Shown here: piece by piece, positions 1-7,667 of the stretch | Numbering within the stretch: the first letter of the stretch is position 1 | Layout: each line of letters begins with the position of its first letter | DNA from: Micromonospora endolithica | GTDB lineage: Bacteria > Actinomycetota > Actinomycetes > Mycobacteriales > Micromonosporaceae | Direction: 5' to 3' | Assembly: GCF_003626595.1 (NCBI RefSeq) | Contig: NZ_RBAK01000008.1 | Span: 124,001 to 188,000, forward strand | Length of the DNA stretch: 64,000 nucleotides | Notes under the pieces: model-generated | Seen by the model: the letters and a program-made list of their open reading frames with translations, nothing else | What the model was told of the DNA's origin: nothing | The model's database searches: none | Translations under genes and position numbers: made by a program

Positions 1-1057
1 CCGCGCCGAGGGTGTCGAAGACGGCCTGCGCCCAGGGCGACATCTTCTCCGACTCCGAACCCGGCAGGTAACCCAGCTCCTGGCCGCCGACGGCGTACAA
101 CGGGCGGAACACCACGACCTTCTTGTGCCGGCGGCGTTCCATCACCGCCTCCAGACCGGCGCAGAGCGCCAGGGCGGACTTGCCGGTGCCGGCCCGGCCG
201 CCCAGCGAGACGATGCCCACCGAGTCGTCCAGCAGCAGGTCCAACGCGACCCGCTGTTCGGCCGAGCGCCCGTGCAGGCCGAACGCCTCGCGGTCGCCGC
301 GCACCAGCCGTACGGTCTTGTCCGGCAGCACCCGGCCCAGCGCCGACCCCCGGGTGCTGTGCAGGACCAGGCCGGTGTGGCACGGCAGCCCCGCCGCGGC
401 GTCCACGTCCAGCGTCTCGCCGGCGTAGAGCTGCCCGATCTGCTCCTCACCCAGCTCCAGCTCGGACATGCCGGTCCAGGTCGGGTCGCTGGCCTGGCCG
501 TGCCGGTACTCGTCGGCGTGCAGGCCGACCGACGCCGCCTTCACCCGCAGCGGCATGTCCTTGCTGACCAGGGTGACCTGGCGTCCCTCGGCGGCGAGGT
601 TCAGCGCCACGGAGAGGATCCGCGCGTCGTTGGACTCGGTGCGGAAGCCCGGCGGCAGCACCCCGTCGTCGGTGTGGTTCAGCTCCACCCGCAGGGTGCC
701 GCCGTGGTCGTTGGCGGGCACCGGAGTGTCCAGCCGACCGTGCCGGACGCGCAGGTCGTCCAGCAGGCGCAGGGACTGCCGGGCGAACCAGCCCAGCTCG
801 GGGTGGTGGCGCTTGCCCTCCAGTTCGGTGATGACCACCAGCGGCAGCACCACCTCGTGCTCGGCGAACCGGTGGAACGCCGCCGGATCGGAGAGCAGGA
901 CCGAGGTGTCCAGGACGAACGCCTGGCCCGATGGTCGGGGCTCCTGGGTCTCGACCGGCGCGGCGTTCGCAGCACGGCGGCTGCGGGCGGTCCGGCGGGT
1001 CGTGGCAGTCGCGGCCGGGTTCTGGTCGGCACCGGCAGAGGTACGGCGAGTCGTCAC
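1..1057 (-). CDS. PhoH-family PIN/ATPase protein, 3' end outside window
   Basis: About 352 residues are visible; the C-terminus lies beyond base 1. After a basic, poorly conserved N-terminus of about 46 residues, a PIN-type nuclease domain starts at VLDTSVLL (about residue 48), with acidic positions in LLSDP and ITELEGK. The PhoH ATPase domain follows, with a clear Walker A motif GRAGTGKSALAL near residue 287 and then KKVVVFRPLYAVGGQELGYL. This PIN-plus-PhoH order matches the actinobacterial PhoH2 class, which is linked to RNA unwinding and cleavage. The GTG at 1057 is the first start compatible with this frame; no strong ribosome-binding site is seen. The other minus-strand frames across the region are shadows. 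Family identity is firm; the cellular role is inferred from the family only. Confidence 0.93.
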   Translation of the reverse strand, partial: MTTRRTSAGADQNPAATATTRRTARSRRAANAAPVETQEPRPSGQAFVLDTSVLLSDPAAFHRFAEHEVVLPLVVITELEGKRHHPELGWFARQSLRLLDDLRVRHGRLDTPVPANDHGGTLRVELNHTDDGVLPPGFRTESNDARILSVALNLAAEGRQVTLVSKDMPLRVKAASVGLHADEYRHGQASDPTWTGMSELELGEEQIGQLYAGETLDVDAAAGLPCHTGLVLHSTRGSALGRVLPDKTVRLVRGDREAFGLHGRSAEQRVALDLLLDDSVGIVSLGGRAGTGKSALALCAGLEAVMERRRHKKVVVFRPLYAVGGQELGYLPGSESEKMSPWAQAVFDTLGA

Positions 1058-1280
1058 AGGCCTGCTCCGACGGATGGGCACCCGCCACCCGCGTTCCGCC
1101 TCGTCCGGTGCCCGGTGGACACGGGGTCGGATGCGGGCCCCGTGCGCGAGGTCGCAGAACCGGGCTGGCCGGCTGGCCCGGGACAACCCCGTGCCATGCC
1201 TAGACGCTAGCGGCGTCCGCGTCCGCAGGCTAGAGGCGATCGTGGATCTCCGGAGACCGACGGGTGAACGTACGGCGGAA

Positions 1281-1319
1281 CCGGCCGGGATGCATGCCCC
1301 CTGCGCGCATCCCGGCCGG
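1281..1319 (-). terminator. 13-bp perfect inverted repeat, likely terminator
   Basis: CCGGCCGGGATGC (1281-1293) is exactly mirrored at 1307-1319, with a 13-nt loop. It lies between the end of the small membrane protein gene (1432) and the start of phoH (1057), both on the minus strand. It would terminate the upstream transcript. There is no U-run, which is usual in GC-rich actinobacteria. The rest of 1058-1431 shows no gene. Confidence 0.6.
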
Positions 1320-1431
1320 TGGGGACCACCGTCACCGGTCTGACGTGGCCCCGACGGTGCGCGTCCGCCGCGGACGGCGCACCGCGCCCTGGGTACGGCC
1401 GGCGGGGTTTCGGGCCACCCGCCGGCCGGGC

Positions 1432-1782
1432 TCAACCGGTCCGGCGGACCAGGGTGCCGGCCGGGTGCCGGGCCGCGACCGGAGCGGCCGGCGTGGTGAA
1501 GGACGATCCGGTGTACGTGGTGCCGGCGCGCGCCACCGTGCCGGTCGCCCGGACCGGCTGCGCGGTCGCGTCCACCACCGGTGGCCCGGCCAGGGCGGAC
1601 GCGATGGCCGCCTGGGCGTCGCGGCGGCGGCGGTTCCAGGCGCCCCGGTCGCCGTCGAAGTAGCCCTGCCGGTAGCCGAACCGGTAGCCGATGCGGTAGC
1701 TGAGCTGCCCGTGCAGGCGGCCCGCCGCGTAGCTCGCGGCACCGAGCACGAGCACGAGGAAGAGCGCGAGGAAGGGGCTCAT
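1432..1782 (-). CDS. Small single-pass membrane protein of unknown function
   Basis: This 116-residue protein has one N-terminal hydrophobic helix (residues 3-22, rich in L, V and A). Next comes a Tyr/Gly-rich stretch with alternating YRIGYRFGYRQGYFDGD (about residues 29-46), then an Ala/Thr/Pro-rich tail. No family is recognised. The YxxGY periodicity resembles Gly-Tyr-rich membrane-proximal segments, but no function follows from that. The gene lies 31 bp downstream of an unknown ORF on the same strand and may be cotranscribed with it. The ATG at 1782 has only a weak GGAG upstream. A terminator-like hairpin follows at 1281-1319. Confidence 0.7.
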   Translation of the reverse strand: MSPFLALFLVLVLGAASYAAGRLHGQLSYRIGYRFGYRQGYFDGDRGAWNRRRRDAQAAIASALAGPPVVDATAQPVRATGTVARAGTTYTGSSFTTPAAPVAARHPAGTLVRRTG

Positions 1783-1813
1783 CCGTCGGCTCCGGTCCGC
1801 CGGACGCGCCGCG

Positions 1814-2170
1814 TCATCGTTCCTCCGGCTCGACCGCGGTGGGATCGGTCACCTGGTCGATCACCAGCAGCCGGTCGAGGTCCTCCGTGCTGACCTCCTC
1901 GACCAGTTCGACGCTGATCCGGCAGCCGTCCAGGACCACCTCGGCGACCGAGGAGCGGCGGATCTCGCCGCCGGCGTCGTAGACCCGGACGCTGAGTTCC
2001 GGGCAGCCCAGGTGGGTACGCCAGGCGTTCCACTCGGCACGGTCACCGACGCTGAGGGAGAGGTAACGGCAACCGCGGGCGAGGTAGAGGCGCCACGGCG
2101 CGCTCAATCCGGCGGCGACCCCCTCCGCGATCAGGCCGAAGGCCTGGGCACGGGTGGCGAGCTCGGTCAC
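1814..2170 (-). CDS. Conserved-looking hypothetical protein, 118 aa
   Basis: The GTG at 2170 is chosen because AAGGAGGTGCG precedes it directly; an upstream ATG at 2233 in the same frame would have no such site and would cross the GTGACAC repeats. The product is soluble, has no membrane segment and is acidic at its C-terminus (ending EPEER). I do not recognise a domain. It is divergent from the HTH gene at 2435, and five GTGACA-type repeats fill the shared 264-bp promoter region. That arrangement suggests the HTH protein controls both genes, which is inference. Confidence 0.72.
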   Translation of the reverse strand: MTELATRAQAFGLIAEGVAAGLSAPWRLYLARGCRYLSLSVGDRAEWNAWRTHLGCPELSVRVYDAGGEIRRSSVAEVVLDGCRISVELVEEVSTEDLDRLLVIDQVTDPTAVEPEER

Positions 2171-2193
2171 CGCACCTCCTTCGCACCGGGAGC

Positions 2194-2385
2194 GTGACAC
2201 ATACGAGCACTGATCGTCTCCTGCACGTGACACACCGTAGATTGTCCCATGAACGTGACAGTATCAGCTTTTCGTCCGTTTACCCTCGCACCTACGGCCA
2301 TCTATTCTGCCCAGGTGACACCCCTCAGGAAGGGCGCCGGATCGTTTACCGGCGCACGGCGAAACACGTCTCGTTCACGTGACAC
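2194..2385. promoter_or_regulatory. Five same-direction GTGACA(C) repeats in a divergent promoter region
   Basis: GTGACAC occurs at 2194-2200, 2227-2233, 2315-2321 and 2379-2385, and GTGACAG at 2255-2261. Four of the five are preceded by C (CGTGACA). Start-to-start spacings are 33, 28, 60 and 64 bp. All copies point the same way, and the region between them is unusually AT-rich for this window (about 2236-2300). The array fills the gap between two divergent genes, one encoding a HTH protein. Multiple same-strand sites of this kind are typical of operators or activator boxes; the binding protein is not known from sequence. Confidence 0.55.
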
Positions 2386-2434
2386 CCGCGTGCCATCGGG
2401 GCCACCCCCCGACTCCTGGCCGTACCGTCGCGGG

Positions 2435-2875
2435 GTGACCGAGACCGCCAACGCACGGAAGATCGCCTTTGCCAGTTTCGTCCGCCGGGCGCTCGACGAG
2501 GCACGGGCGACCCGGGCCTGGAGCGGCACCGAGGTCTCCCGCCGCACCGGCGTGTCCCGGCAGACGATCAACCGGTGGGTCCGCGGCGACTGGGCCAGCG
2601 ATCCCGAGGCCGAACGCGTGGTGGCCTTCTGCGAGGGCCTGGGCCTCAACCCGGCGAGCGCCTTCGCCGCCCTGGGCTGGGACCGGGCCACCTCGCCGCG
2701 CACCGCGCCGGCACCCCCGCCGATGGACCCGGACGTGGAGGCGCTGCTGCGCCGGCTGGTCGACCCCCGGGTGTCGGACGCGGAGAAGTTCCACATCCGG
2801 GAAACCATCCGATACCTCGCATACCGCCCGACACTGCCGGTCGATGGCCGAAAACGAGGGAAAGAAGCCAGCTAG
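2435..2875 (+). CDS. XRE-like helix-turn-helix DNA-binding protein
   Basis: The GTG at 2435 (MTETANARKIAF...) is chosen over the in-frame ATG at 2249, because the extra N-terminal residues would be translated from the GTGACAC repeat region and look non-coding. The 146-residue product carries a helix-turn-helix, GTEVSRRTGVSRQTINRWV, at about residues 33-51. A short region like the C-terminal helix of XRE domains follows (PEAERVVAFCEGLGL), then a Pro-rich linker and a helical tail. It is most likely a transcriptional regulator of its own gene and the divergent gene. The TACCGT hexamer close to the start could be a -10 for a leaderless message. Confidence 0.8.
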   Translation: MTETANARKIAFASFVRRALDEARATRAWSGTEVSRRTGVSRQTINRWVRGDWASDPEAERVVAFCEGLGLNPASAFAALGWDRATSPRTAPAPPPMDPDVEALLRRLVDPRVSDAEKFHIRETIRYLAYRPTLPVDGRKRGKEAS

Positions 2876-3035
2876 TTCCTCAGATGGCGAAAGAACACCA
2901 GGTCAGACTCATTCGTTTCGCTCCCGGGCCGGAAGCGGCGCGCTAGCGTCCGTTTGTACTGCTTGGGCTCGTCGTCGGCGGGGGGACGGGACAAGGCCGA
3001 ACCCAGCCCTGCGGGACAGAAGGAGGGGTCTGTCC

Positions 3036-3389
3036 ATGACCCTGAAGTGGTTGGCAGTGGTGGTCGCCGCCGTGTCACTGACACTGTGCGCGACCGGGAA
3101 CACGGTGACGCTGGCGGTCGACGGCGGGGAGCTACCCCTGCTGGTCAACCTGTTCGCGCTCACCACCGCCGGCACCGCGGTCGTCCTGGCCGTGGTCGCC
3201 GACCTGCACGACCGGCTCAACGACCGGGTCAGCGCGCTCACCGAGTTCATGGTGGCGCGACTCAACGAGATCGAGACGCACAGCGGCGACCGGAACAGCG
3301 GCTTCGTGGAGGGGTACCTGCTCAGTCAGGGCCAGGAAGCCGCCGTGGTGCCGTTCGGTCGACGCGGACGTGGAGCCGCCGAACGCTGA
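3036..3389 (+). CDS. Small membrane protein with two hydrophobic segments
   Basis: The ATG at 3036 has AGGAGGGG centred about 10 nt upstream, the strongest ribosome-binding site in this part of the window. The 117-residue product has hydrophobic segments at about residues 3-25 and 33-57, then a charged amphipathic region (LHDRLNDRVSALTEFMVARLNEI, in parts) that could form a coiled coil, and a basic tail. No family is recognised. The 160-bp gap from the HTH gene holds no other feature I can support. Confidence 0.72.
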   Translation: MTLKWLAVVVAAVSLTLCATGNTVTLAVDGGELPLLVNLFALTTAGTAVVLAVVADLHDRLNDRVSALTEFMVARLNEIETHSGDRNSGFVEGYLLSQGQEAAVVPFGRRGRGAAER

Positions 3390-3482
3390 CTTGTACCGGG
3401 CCGCGACACCGACCGCAACCCCCGGCCGGACGGGTCCTCGCGGCCGGGAATGGGCCGCCCGAGCCGGGGTACGCTGTCGCCC

Positions 3483-4307
3483 GTGCCGCCGTTGAATCTG
3501 CGCAACCAACAGCCGGGGACCCCGTTGAACGCCGACCACGCCTGGCGTACGACCGCCGCCCACGCGGCGGGGACCGTGCTCTTCTTCGACTTCGACGGCA
3601 CGCTCGCGCCGGTCGACGACGACCCGACCGCGGTGCAGCCCGCGCCGAAGGTGCTGGACGCGATCGAGGCGCTCGCCCCGGTGGTCCGCCGGGTGGCGAT
3701 CGTCTCCGCGCGGCCGGTGGAGTTCCTCCGCGACCATCTCGGCGGGCTCCACGGCGTCGACCTGTACGGCCTCTACGGCCTGGAGCACAGCCACTCCGGC
3801 GGTGCCACGGTCACCGAGCCGGCGGCGCTGCCCTGGGTGCCGACGATGGCGGAACTGGCCGACCTGGCCCGGGCCGAGTTGCCCGCCGGCACGCTCGTCG
3901 AGTTCAAACGGCTCTCCGTCGCCCTGCACTGGCGCACCGCCCCCCAGCTCGGTGCCACCGTGGAGACCTGGGGTCGGGCCCAGGCCGAGCGGCTCGGGCT
4001 GCGGGTCCAGGCCGGCCGGATGGTGCTGGAGCTGAAGCCGCCCGTCGACCGGGACAAGGGCATGGTCATCGACGAGGTGATCCGGGACGCCGATGCCGCC
4101 TGGTACTTCGGTGACGACGTCTCCGACATCAAGGCGTTCGCCGCGCTGCGCGCCCGGGCCGCCGCCGATCCACGCTTCTTCGGCGTCTGCGTCGCGGTCG
4201 CCAACCCGGAGACCGGCCAGGAGGTCGCCGACGCCGCCGACCTGACCATCGACTCCCCCGCCGCCCTGGGCGACTTCCTCACCACGGCGCTGGCGCACCT
4301 GCGGTAG
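3483..4307 (+). CDS. otsB: Trehalose-6-phosphate phosphatase
   Basis: This HAD-superfamily phosphatase has the nucleophile motif DFDGTLAP (about residues 35-42) and the family-specific acidic motif GDDVSDIKAF near residue 203, both diagnostic for trehalose-phosphatases. It would release trehalose from trehalose 6-phosphate, the second step of the OtsA/OtsB route to a compatible solute. OtsA is not in the window. The length of 274 residues fits the short single-domain bacterial form. The GTG at 3483 (MPPLNLRN...) is preferred. An in-frame ATG at 3450 is possible, and neither has a convincing ribosome-binding site. The gene is convergent with the prenyl transferase at 4337. Confidence 0.92.
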   Translation: MPPLNLRNQQPGTPLNADHAWRTTAAHAAGTVLFFDFDGTLAPVDDDPTAVQPAPKVLDAIEALAPVVRRVAIVSARPVEFLRDHLGGLHGVDLYGLYGLEHSHSGGATVTEPAALPWVPTMAELADLARAELPAGTLVEFKRLSVALHWRTAPQLGATVETWGRAQAERLGLRVQAGRMVLELKPPVDRDKGMVIDEVIRDADAAWYFGDDVSDIKAFAALRARAAADPRFFGVCVAVANPETGQEVADAADLTIDSPAALGDFLTTALAHLR

Positions 4308-4336
4308 TGCCGGGCGCTGGCGCGCCGGCGGGTGGC

Positions 4337-5110
4337 TCAGCTGCCGAAACGCCGGTGCCGGTTGGCGTACGCGCGCAGCGCCCGGAGGAAGTCGATGTGC
4401 CGGAAGTCCGGCCAGTTGAGTTCGCAGAAATAGAACTCGGAGTGCGCGGACTGCCAGAGCATGAACCCGGAGAGGCGCTGCTCGCCGCTGGTCCGGATGA
4501 TCAGGTCCGGATCCGGCAGACCCCGCGTGTAGAGGTGCTCGGAGATGTGGTCCACCTCCAGCACCTCGGCCAGTTCCTCCAGGGTGGTGCCGGCGCGGGC
4601 GTGCTCGTGCAGCAGCGAGCGCACCGCATCGGCGATCTCCCGCCGACCGCCGTAGCCGACCGCGATGTTGACCTGGGCGCCACCGCTGCGGTCCCGGGTG
4701 CGCTCCTCCGCCGCCTTCAGCGCCGCCGCGTGCTGCGCGGGCAGGACGTCGAGCGCGCCCACCATCCGCAGCCGCCAGGGGTTGCCCTCCTCGGCCAGCT
4801 CCGTGGTGAGATCCTCGATGATCTGGAGCAGCGGGTCGAGCTCGGCCGCCGGCCGGGAGAGATTGTCGGTGGAGAGCAGCCAGAGCGTCACATGACCCAC
4901 GCCGGCGGCGTCGCACCAGCGCAGCAGCTCCTTGATCCGCTCCGCGCCGACCCGGTGCCCGTCGTTGGGGTCGACGAAGCCCATCTCCTTGGCCCACCGG
5001 CGGTTGCCGTCACACATCACGCCGACGTGTCGAGGCACCGGCTTGCCGGCGAGTTTCGCCGTGAGCCGACGCTCGTACACCGAATAGACAAGGTCCCGCA
5101 GAGTCATCAC
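4337..5110 (-). CDS. Short-chain cis-prenyl transferase (isoprenyl transferase, Rv1086-like)
   Basis: The 257-residue protein has the undecaprenyl synthase-family signature CDGNRRWA near residue 33, LLSTDNLSRPA in place of the usual LSTENW, and the C-terminal PDLIIRTSGEQRLSGFMLWQ region that binds isopentenyl diphosphate. The CDGNRRWA version and overall form match the mycobacterial Rv1086 type, which makes short (C15) Z,E-farnesyl diphosphate, rather than long-chain UppS. The product would feed polyprenyl phosphate synthesis for cell-wall carriers. The next minus-strand gene downstream is otsB, convergent, with a 29-bp gap. Chain length is inferred from resemblance only. Confidence 0.88.
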   Translation of the reverse strand: MMTLRDLVYSVYERRLTAKLAGKPVPRHVGVMCDGNRRWAKEMGFVDPNDGHRVGAERIKELLRWCDAAGVGHVTLWLLSTDNLSRPAAELDPLLQIIEDLTTELAEEGNPWRLRMVGALDVLPAQHAAALKAAEERTRDRSGGAQVNIAVGYGGRREIADAVRSLLHEHARAGTTLEELAEVLEVDHISEHLYTRGLPDPDLIIRTSGEQRLSGFMLWQSAHSEFYFCELNWPDFRHIDFLRALRAYANRHRRFGS

Positions 5111-5138
5111 CTAGCAGCGTAGCGACCGGCGTCACCGA

Positions 5139-6416
5139 TCAGCGCCGGGGAGTCCGATCTCGCGCGGCGACACCCCGGCCGATCATGGTCAACGTCCGGG
5201 CGTCCAGGCGGCCGTCACCGAGCCCCAGTTCCACCACCGACCGGTACACCCGCTCGTCGCGGCGGGCCGCCCGGACCGCCGCGTCCACCACCCAGCGCCG
5301 CCGCGCCAGCCACGCCGCGGTCGAGCTGTGCCGCAGGTGTACGCCGAGCCGACGACGCAGCGCCTCGCCGTAGCGGCCGGCCGCCCGCTCGGGTGCTCCG
5401 GCCGCCGCCGCGCCGGCCAGCGCACCGGACAGCAGGGCGTAGAAGATTCCCTCCCCGGTGAACGGGTTGATCAGGGAGAGCGCGTCACCGGCCAGCACCA
5501 CCCGGCCGCGTCCGGGCGCCGGGCGGTGGGTGGACAGCGGCAGGTGGTGGGCGCGCAGGTCGGTCACCGCCGCCGGATCGGTGCCGGGCAGCAGCGCGGC
5601 CAGCCGGTCGACCAGGTACGCCCGGGTCAGCCGCTCCCCCCGCAGCACCTCTCCGTACCCGACGTTCGCCCGGCCGTCGCCGATCGGGAACGACCAGGCG
5701 TACGCCGGCCAGCGCGGCGCGGACGTGACGATGAGTTGCTCGGGTGGACCGGGGCGGGCCGGCGCGTACCCCCGCAGGGCCAGCGCCAGATGCCGGTCCG
5801 GGTTGACCGGGTGTCCGAGCGCCCGGCGTACCACCGAACCGGCGCCGTCCGCGCCCACCACCGCCCGCGCGGACAGCTCCCCGTCGAGCACCACGCGGTC
5901 GGCCCGCACCTGGACCGTGCGGACGGTGTGCCGGCGCAGCAGCGCGCCCGCGGCGACCGCCGCCGTCACCAGCCGGGCGTCGAAGACGGTCCGGGGCACC
6001 GTGTACGCCGGCCGGGGCAGCCTCCGCGCGACCTCGGCGCCACCCGGGCTGGTCATCCGCAGGGCGGGCAGCGGTGGGTACCCGGCCACCGCGTCCGGCA
6101 CCCCCAGCTCGTCGAGGACGTCCAGGGCGTGCGCGGCGATACCGTCCCCGCACGCCTTGTCCCGGGGAAAGTCGGACCGGTCGAGCAGCAGCACCCGCGC
6201 TCCCACCCGGCGGGCCGCGATGGCGGCGGCCGACCCGGCCGGTCCCGCCCCGACCACCACCACGTCGAACTCGTCCCCCGTCCCGCCCTGCCCCGCGCCG
6301 CCCTGCCCCGCGCCGTCCTGCCACGCCGCGCGCCGCCCCACGCCGTCCTGCCACGCCCCGCGCCGCCCCGCGCCGTCCTGCCCCGCGCCGTCCTGCCGCA
6401 AGCCACCGTCGGTCAC
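5139..6416 (-). CDS. Geranylgeranyl reductase-family FAD-dependent oxidoreductase
   Basis: The GTG at 6416 follows GGAAGGAGACGCG. Residues 4-47 are a low-complexity G/A/Q/D/R tract; the enzyme proper starts at EFDVVVVGAGPAGSAAA, an FAD-binding Rossmann motif. Other family marks are DFPRDKACGDGI (the CGD motif of geranylgeranyl reductases), ARAVVGADGAGSVVRR and VVLAGDALSLINPFTGEGI. Such enzymes saturate isoprenoid side chains, for example of menaquinone or lipids. The position next to a cis-prenyl transferase gene fits isoprenoid work, but the two are 28 bp apart with a stop between and the substrate cannot be named. The N-terminal tract is not a normal part of the family. Confidence 0.88.
   Translation of the reverse strand: MTDGGLRQDGAGQDGAGRRGAWQDGVGRRAAWQDGAGQGGAGQGGTGDEFDVVVVGAGPAGSAAAIAARRVGARVLLLDRSDFPRDKACGDGIAAHALDVLDELGVPDAVAGYPPLPALRMTSPGGAEVARRLPRPAYTVPRTVFDARLVTAAVAAGALLRRHTVRTVQVRADRVVLDGELSARAVVGADGAGSVVRRALGHPVNPDRHLALALRGYAPARPGPPEQLIVTSAPRWPAYAWSFPIGDGRANVGYGEVLRGERLTRAYLVDRLAALLPGTDPAAVTDLRAHHLPLSTHRPAPGRGRVVLAGDALSLINPFTGEGIFYALLSGALAGAAAAGAPERAAGRYGEALRRRLGVHLRHSSTAAWLARRRWVVDAAVRAARRDERVYRSVVELGLGDGRLDARTLTMIGRGVAARDRTPRR
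6276..6407 (-). repeat. In-frame degenerate tandem repeat encoding a QDGAG-rich N-terminus
   Basis: The start of the reductase gene consists of imperfect 15-bp units (encoding variants of GQDGA) mixed with longer units encoding RRGAWQDG and RRAAWQDG. All keep the reading frame. The tract lies between the ribosome-binding site and the FAD motif, so its loss or growth would not damage the enzyme core. It looks like replication-slippage expansion. Confidence 0.75.
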
Positions 6417-6477
6417 CGCGTCTCCTTCCCGCGAGCCGGTCCGGGGCCGTGCCCGCCCCGTCATCCTGCCCGGCCGA

Positions 6478-6516
6478 GGCGCGAGATCGCCGATCCGAAA
6501 CCCCCGATCTCGCGCC
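6478..6516. terminator. 12-bp perfect hairpin with GAGATCG arms
   Basis: GGCGCGAGATCG (6478-6489) is exactly mirrored at 6505-6516, with a 15-nt loop. It sits 62 bp upstream of the reductase start and downstream of the membrane protein gene on the same strand. It may end that transcript, or it may be a repetitive element; a related string GCGATCTTGC occurs just after it at 6544. Confidence 0.5.
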
Positions 6517-6579
6517 CGCACCCGACCCGACCTGCCCACTCCCGCGATCTTGCACTGTCCGGGTACGTCGCCGGCACAT

Positions 6580-6654
6580 GATCGACTCGGCTTCCTTGAT
6601 ATCGGGGTATCCAGGTTGGTGCGACACCCCGATTTCACTGAAGGCGAGTCGATC
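6580..6654. repeat. 32-bp-arm imperfect palindrome, GATCGACTCG family
   Basis: The arms 6580-6611 and 6623-6654 match at 27 of 32 positions around an 11-nt loop. Both outer ends read GATCGACTCG, and both inner ends contain ATCGGGGT. A diverged relative occurs at 24631-24703, so this is a dispersed family rather than a single terminator. It lies in the 362-bp gap between two minus-strand genes. No gene is seen elsewhere in 6417-6778. Confidence 0.7.
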
Positions 6655-6778
6655 TTCGACGTCCGGGCCGCTACCCCGTCTCCCGCGCGGCGCGACAGCG
6701 CGCGGAGCGAGCCAGAGGCGGAGCCGGGCCAACACCGAGACCCCGGGACGGGACGGGGCGGGGGCGGGTGGGAGACGG

Positions 6779-7630
6779 TCAGGGTGCGGGATTGGCGCGG
6801 GCGGCGCGCCGGAGGGCGTAGAAGGTCAGCGCGGCGGCGGTCACCAGCGGGGCGCCGTCGCGGACCAGGCCGTCGAGACCGAGCAGCCACCAGCAGAGCG
6901 GCAGGTCGACGGCCAGCACGAGCAGGGTGACCACGACCAGGCCGCGGGCCGCCCAGCGCCGGCCGCGCAGGAGGAAGGCGGTGCACAGGAGCACCGCGTA
7001 GCTGGCGGCGATGCCGGCGCCGAACCAGAACAGTACGGCCGGCAGCGCGGCCAGCCGGTCGCCGCGCACCTCGCCGGTGGCGACCAGGGCCGGCACCAGC
7101 ATCAGCGGGCTGTAGGTGAAGGCGGCCACCCGGGCGGTGAGCAGCCAGGCGTTGGCCTCGGGACGACGCGGCGGGGTCTCCCGCCAGGAGATGCCCCGGG
7201 CGTCGATGACCAGTCGTGGACGGTGCCGGACCAGGTGGGCGGCGAGCGCCGACGAACGGTAGAGCAGCCACACCACGGCGACGCAGAGCGCGGTGAGTAC
7301 GGCGAAGCCGAGCAGGCCGGGAAGCGGCGGTACGCCCTGCCGGGGCACGATCAGGCGGGCCACCGCGAAGACCGTGGTCACCGCCAGGATCAGCCCGAAC
7401 GGGCGGGCCAGCGTACGACCGCGCCGGACGTGCCCGATGAGCAGCAGGAACCCGAGCGACCGGAGCAGCGCCCAGCCGGTGCGTACCGCCAGGGCGAAGC
7501 CCTGCTCCGGGGCGTACACCCAGTTGAGCAGCTCGACCACGACGGTGGCCGCCGCGGTCGTCGCCAGCAGTGCGGTGAGCGCCCGGACGGCGGACGGCCG
7601 CCGGACCTCGGTCTCGGCGGCCGTCCTCAT
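6779..7630 (-). CDS. Multi-pass membrane protein of unknown function
   Basis: The 283-residue protein has about seven hydrophobic helices, for example around residues 17-40, 48-65, 78-92, 103-122, 168-186, 196-222 and 232-252. A conserved-looking polar segment HRPRLVIDARGISWRETPP sits between helices 4 and 5. No catalytic motif and no family are recognised. The ATG at 7630 lies 37 bp downstream of the end of pckG on the same strand, so cotranscription with PEP carboxykinase is possible but unproven. Codon use matches its neighbours. Confidence 0.72.
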   Translation of the reverse strand: MRTAAETEVRRPSAVRALTALLATTAAATVVVELLNWVYAPEQGFALAVRTGWALLRSLGFLLLIGHVRRGRTLARPFGLILAVTTVFAVARLIVPRQGVPPLPGLLGFAVLTALCVAVVWLLYRSSALAAHLVRHRPRLVIDARGISWRETPPRRPEANAWLLTARVAAFTYSPLMLVPALVATGEVRGDRLAALPAVLFWFGAGIAASYAVLLCTAFLLRGRRWAARGLVVVTLLVLAVDLPLCWWLLGLDGLVRDGAPLVTAAALTFYALRRAARANPAP

Positions 7631-7667
7631 GGGAAACCCTGTTGCCCCGGGTGGGCGCGGGTCACAC

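Noticed and set aside
3132..4997. 621-codon minus-strand open frame across otsB and the prenyl transferase
   Set aside because: It overlaps two genes with clear motifs, and its product is Arg/Pro/Gly-rich shadow sequence.
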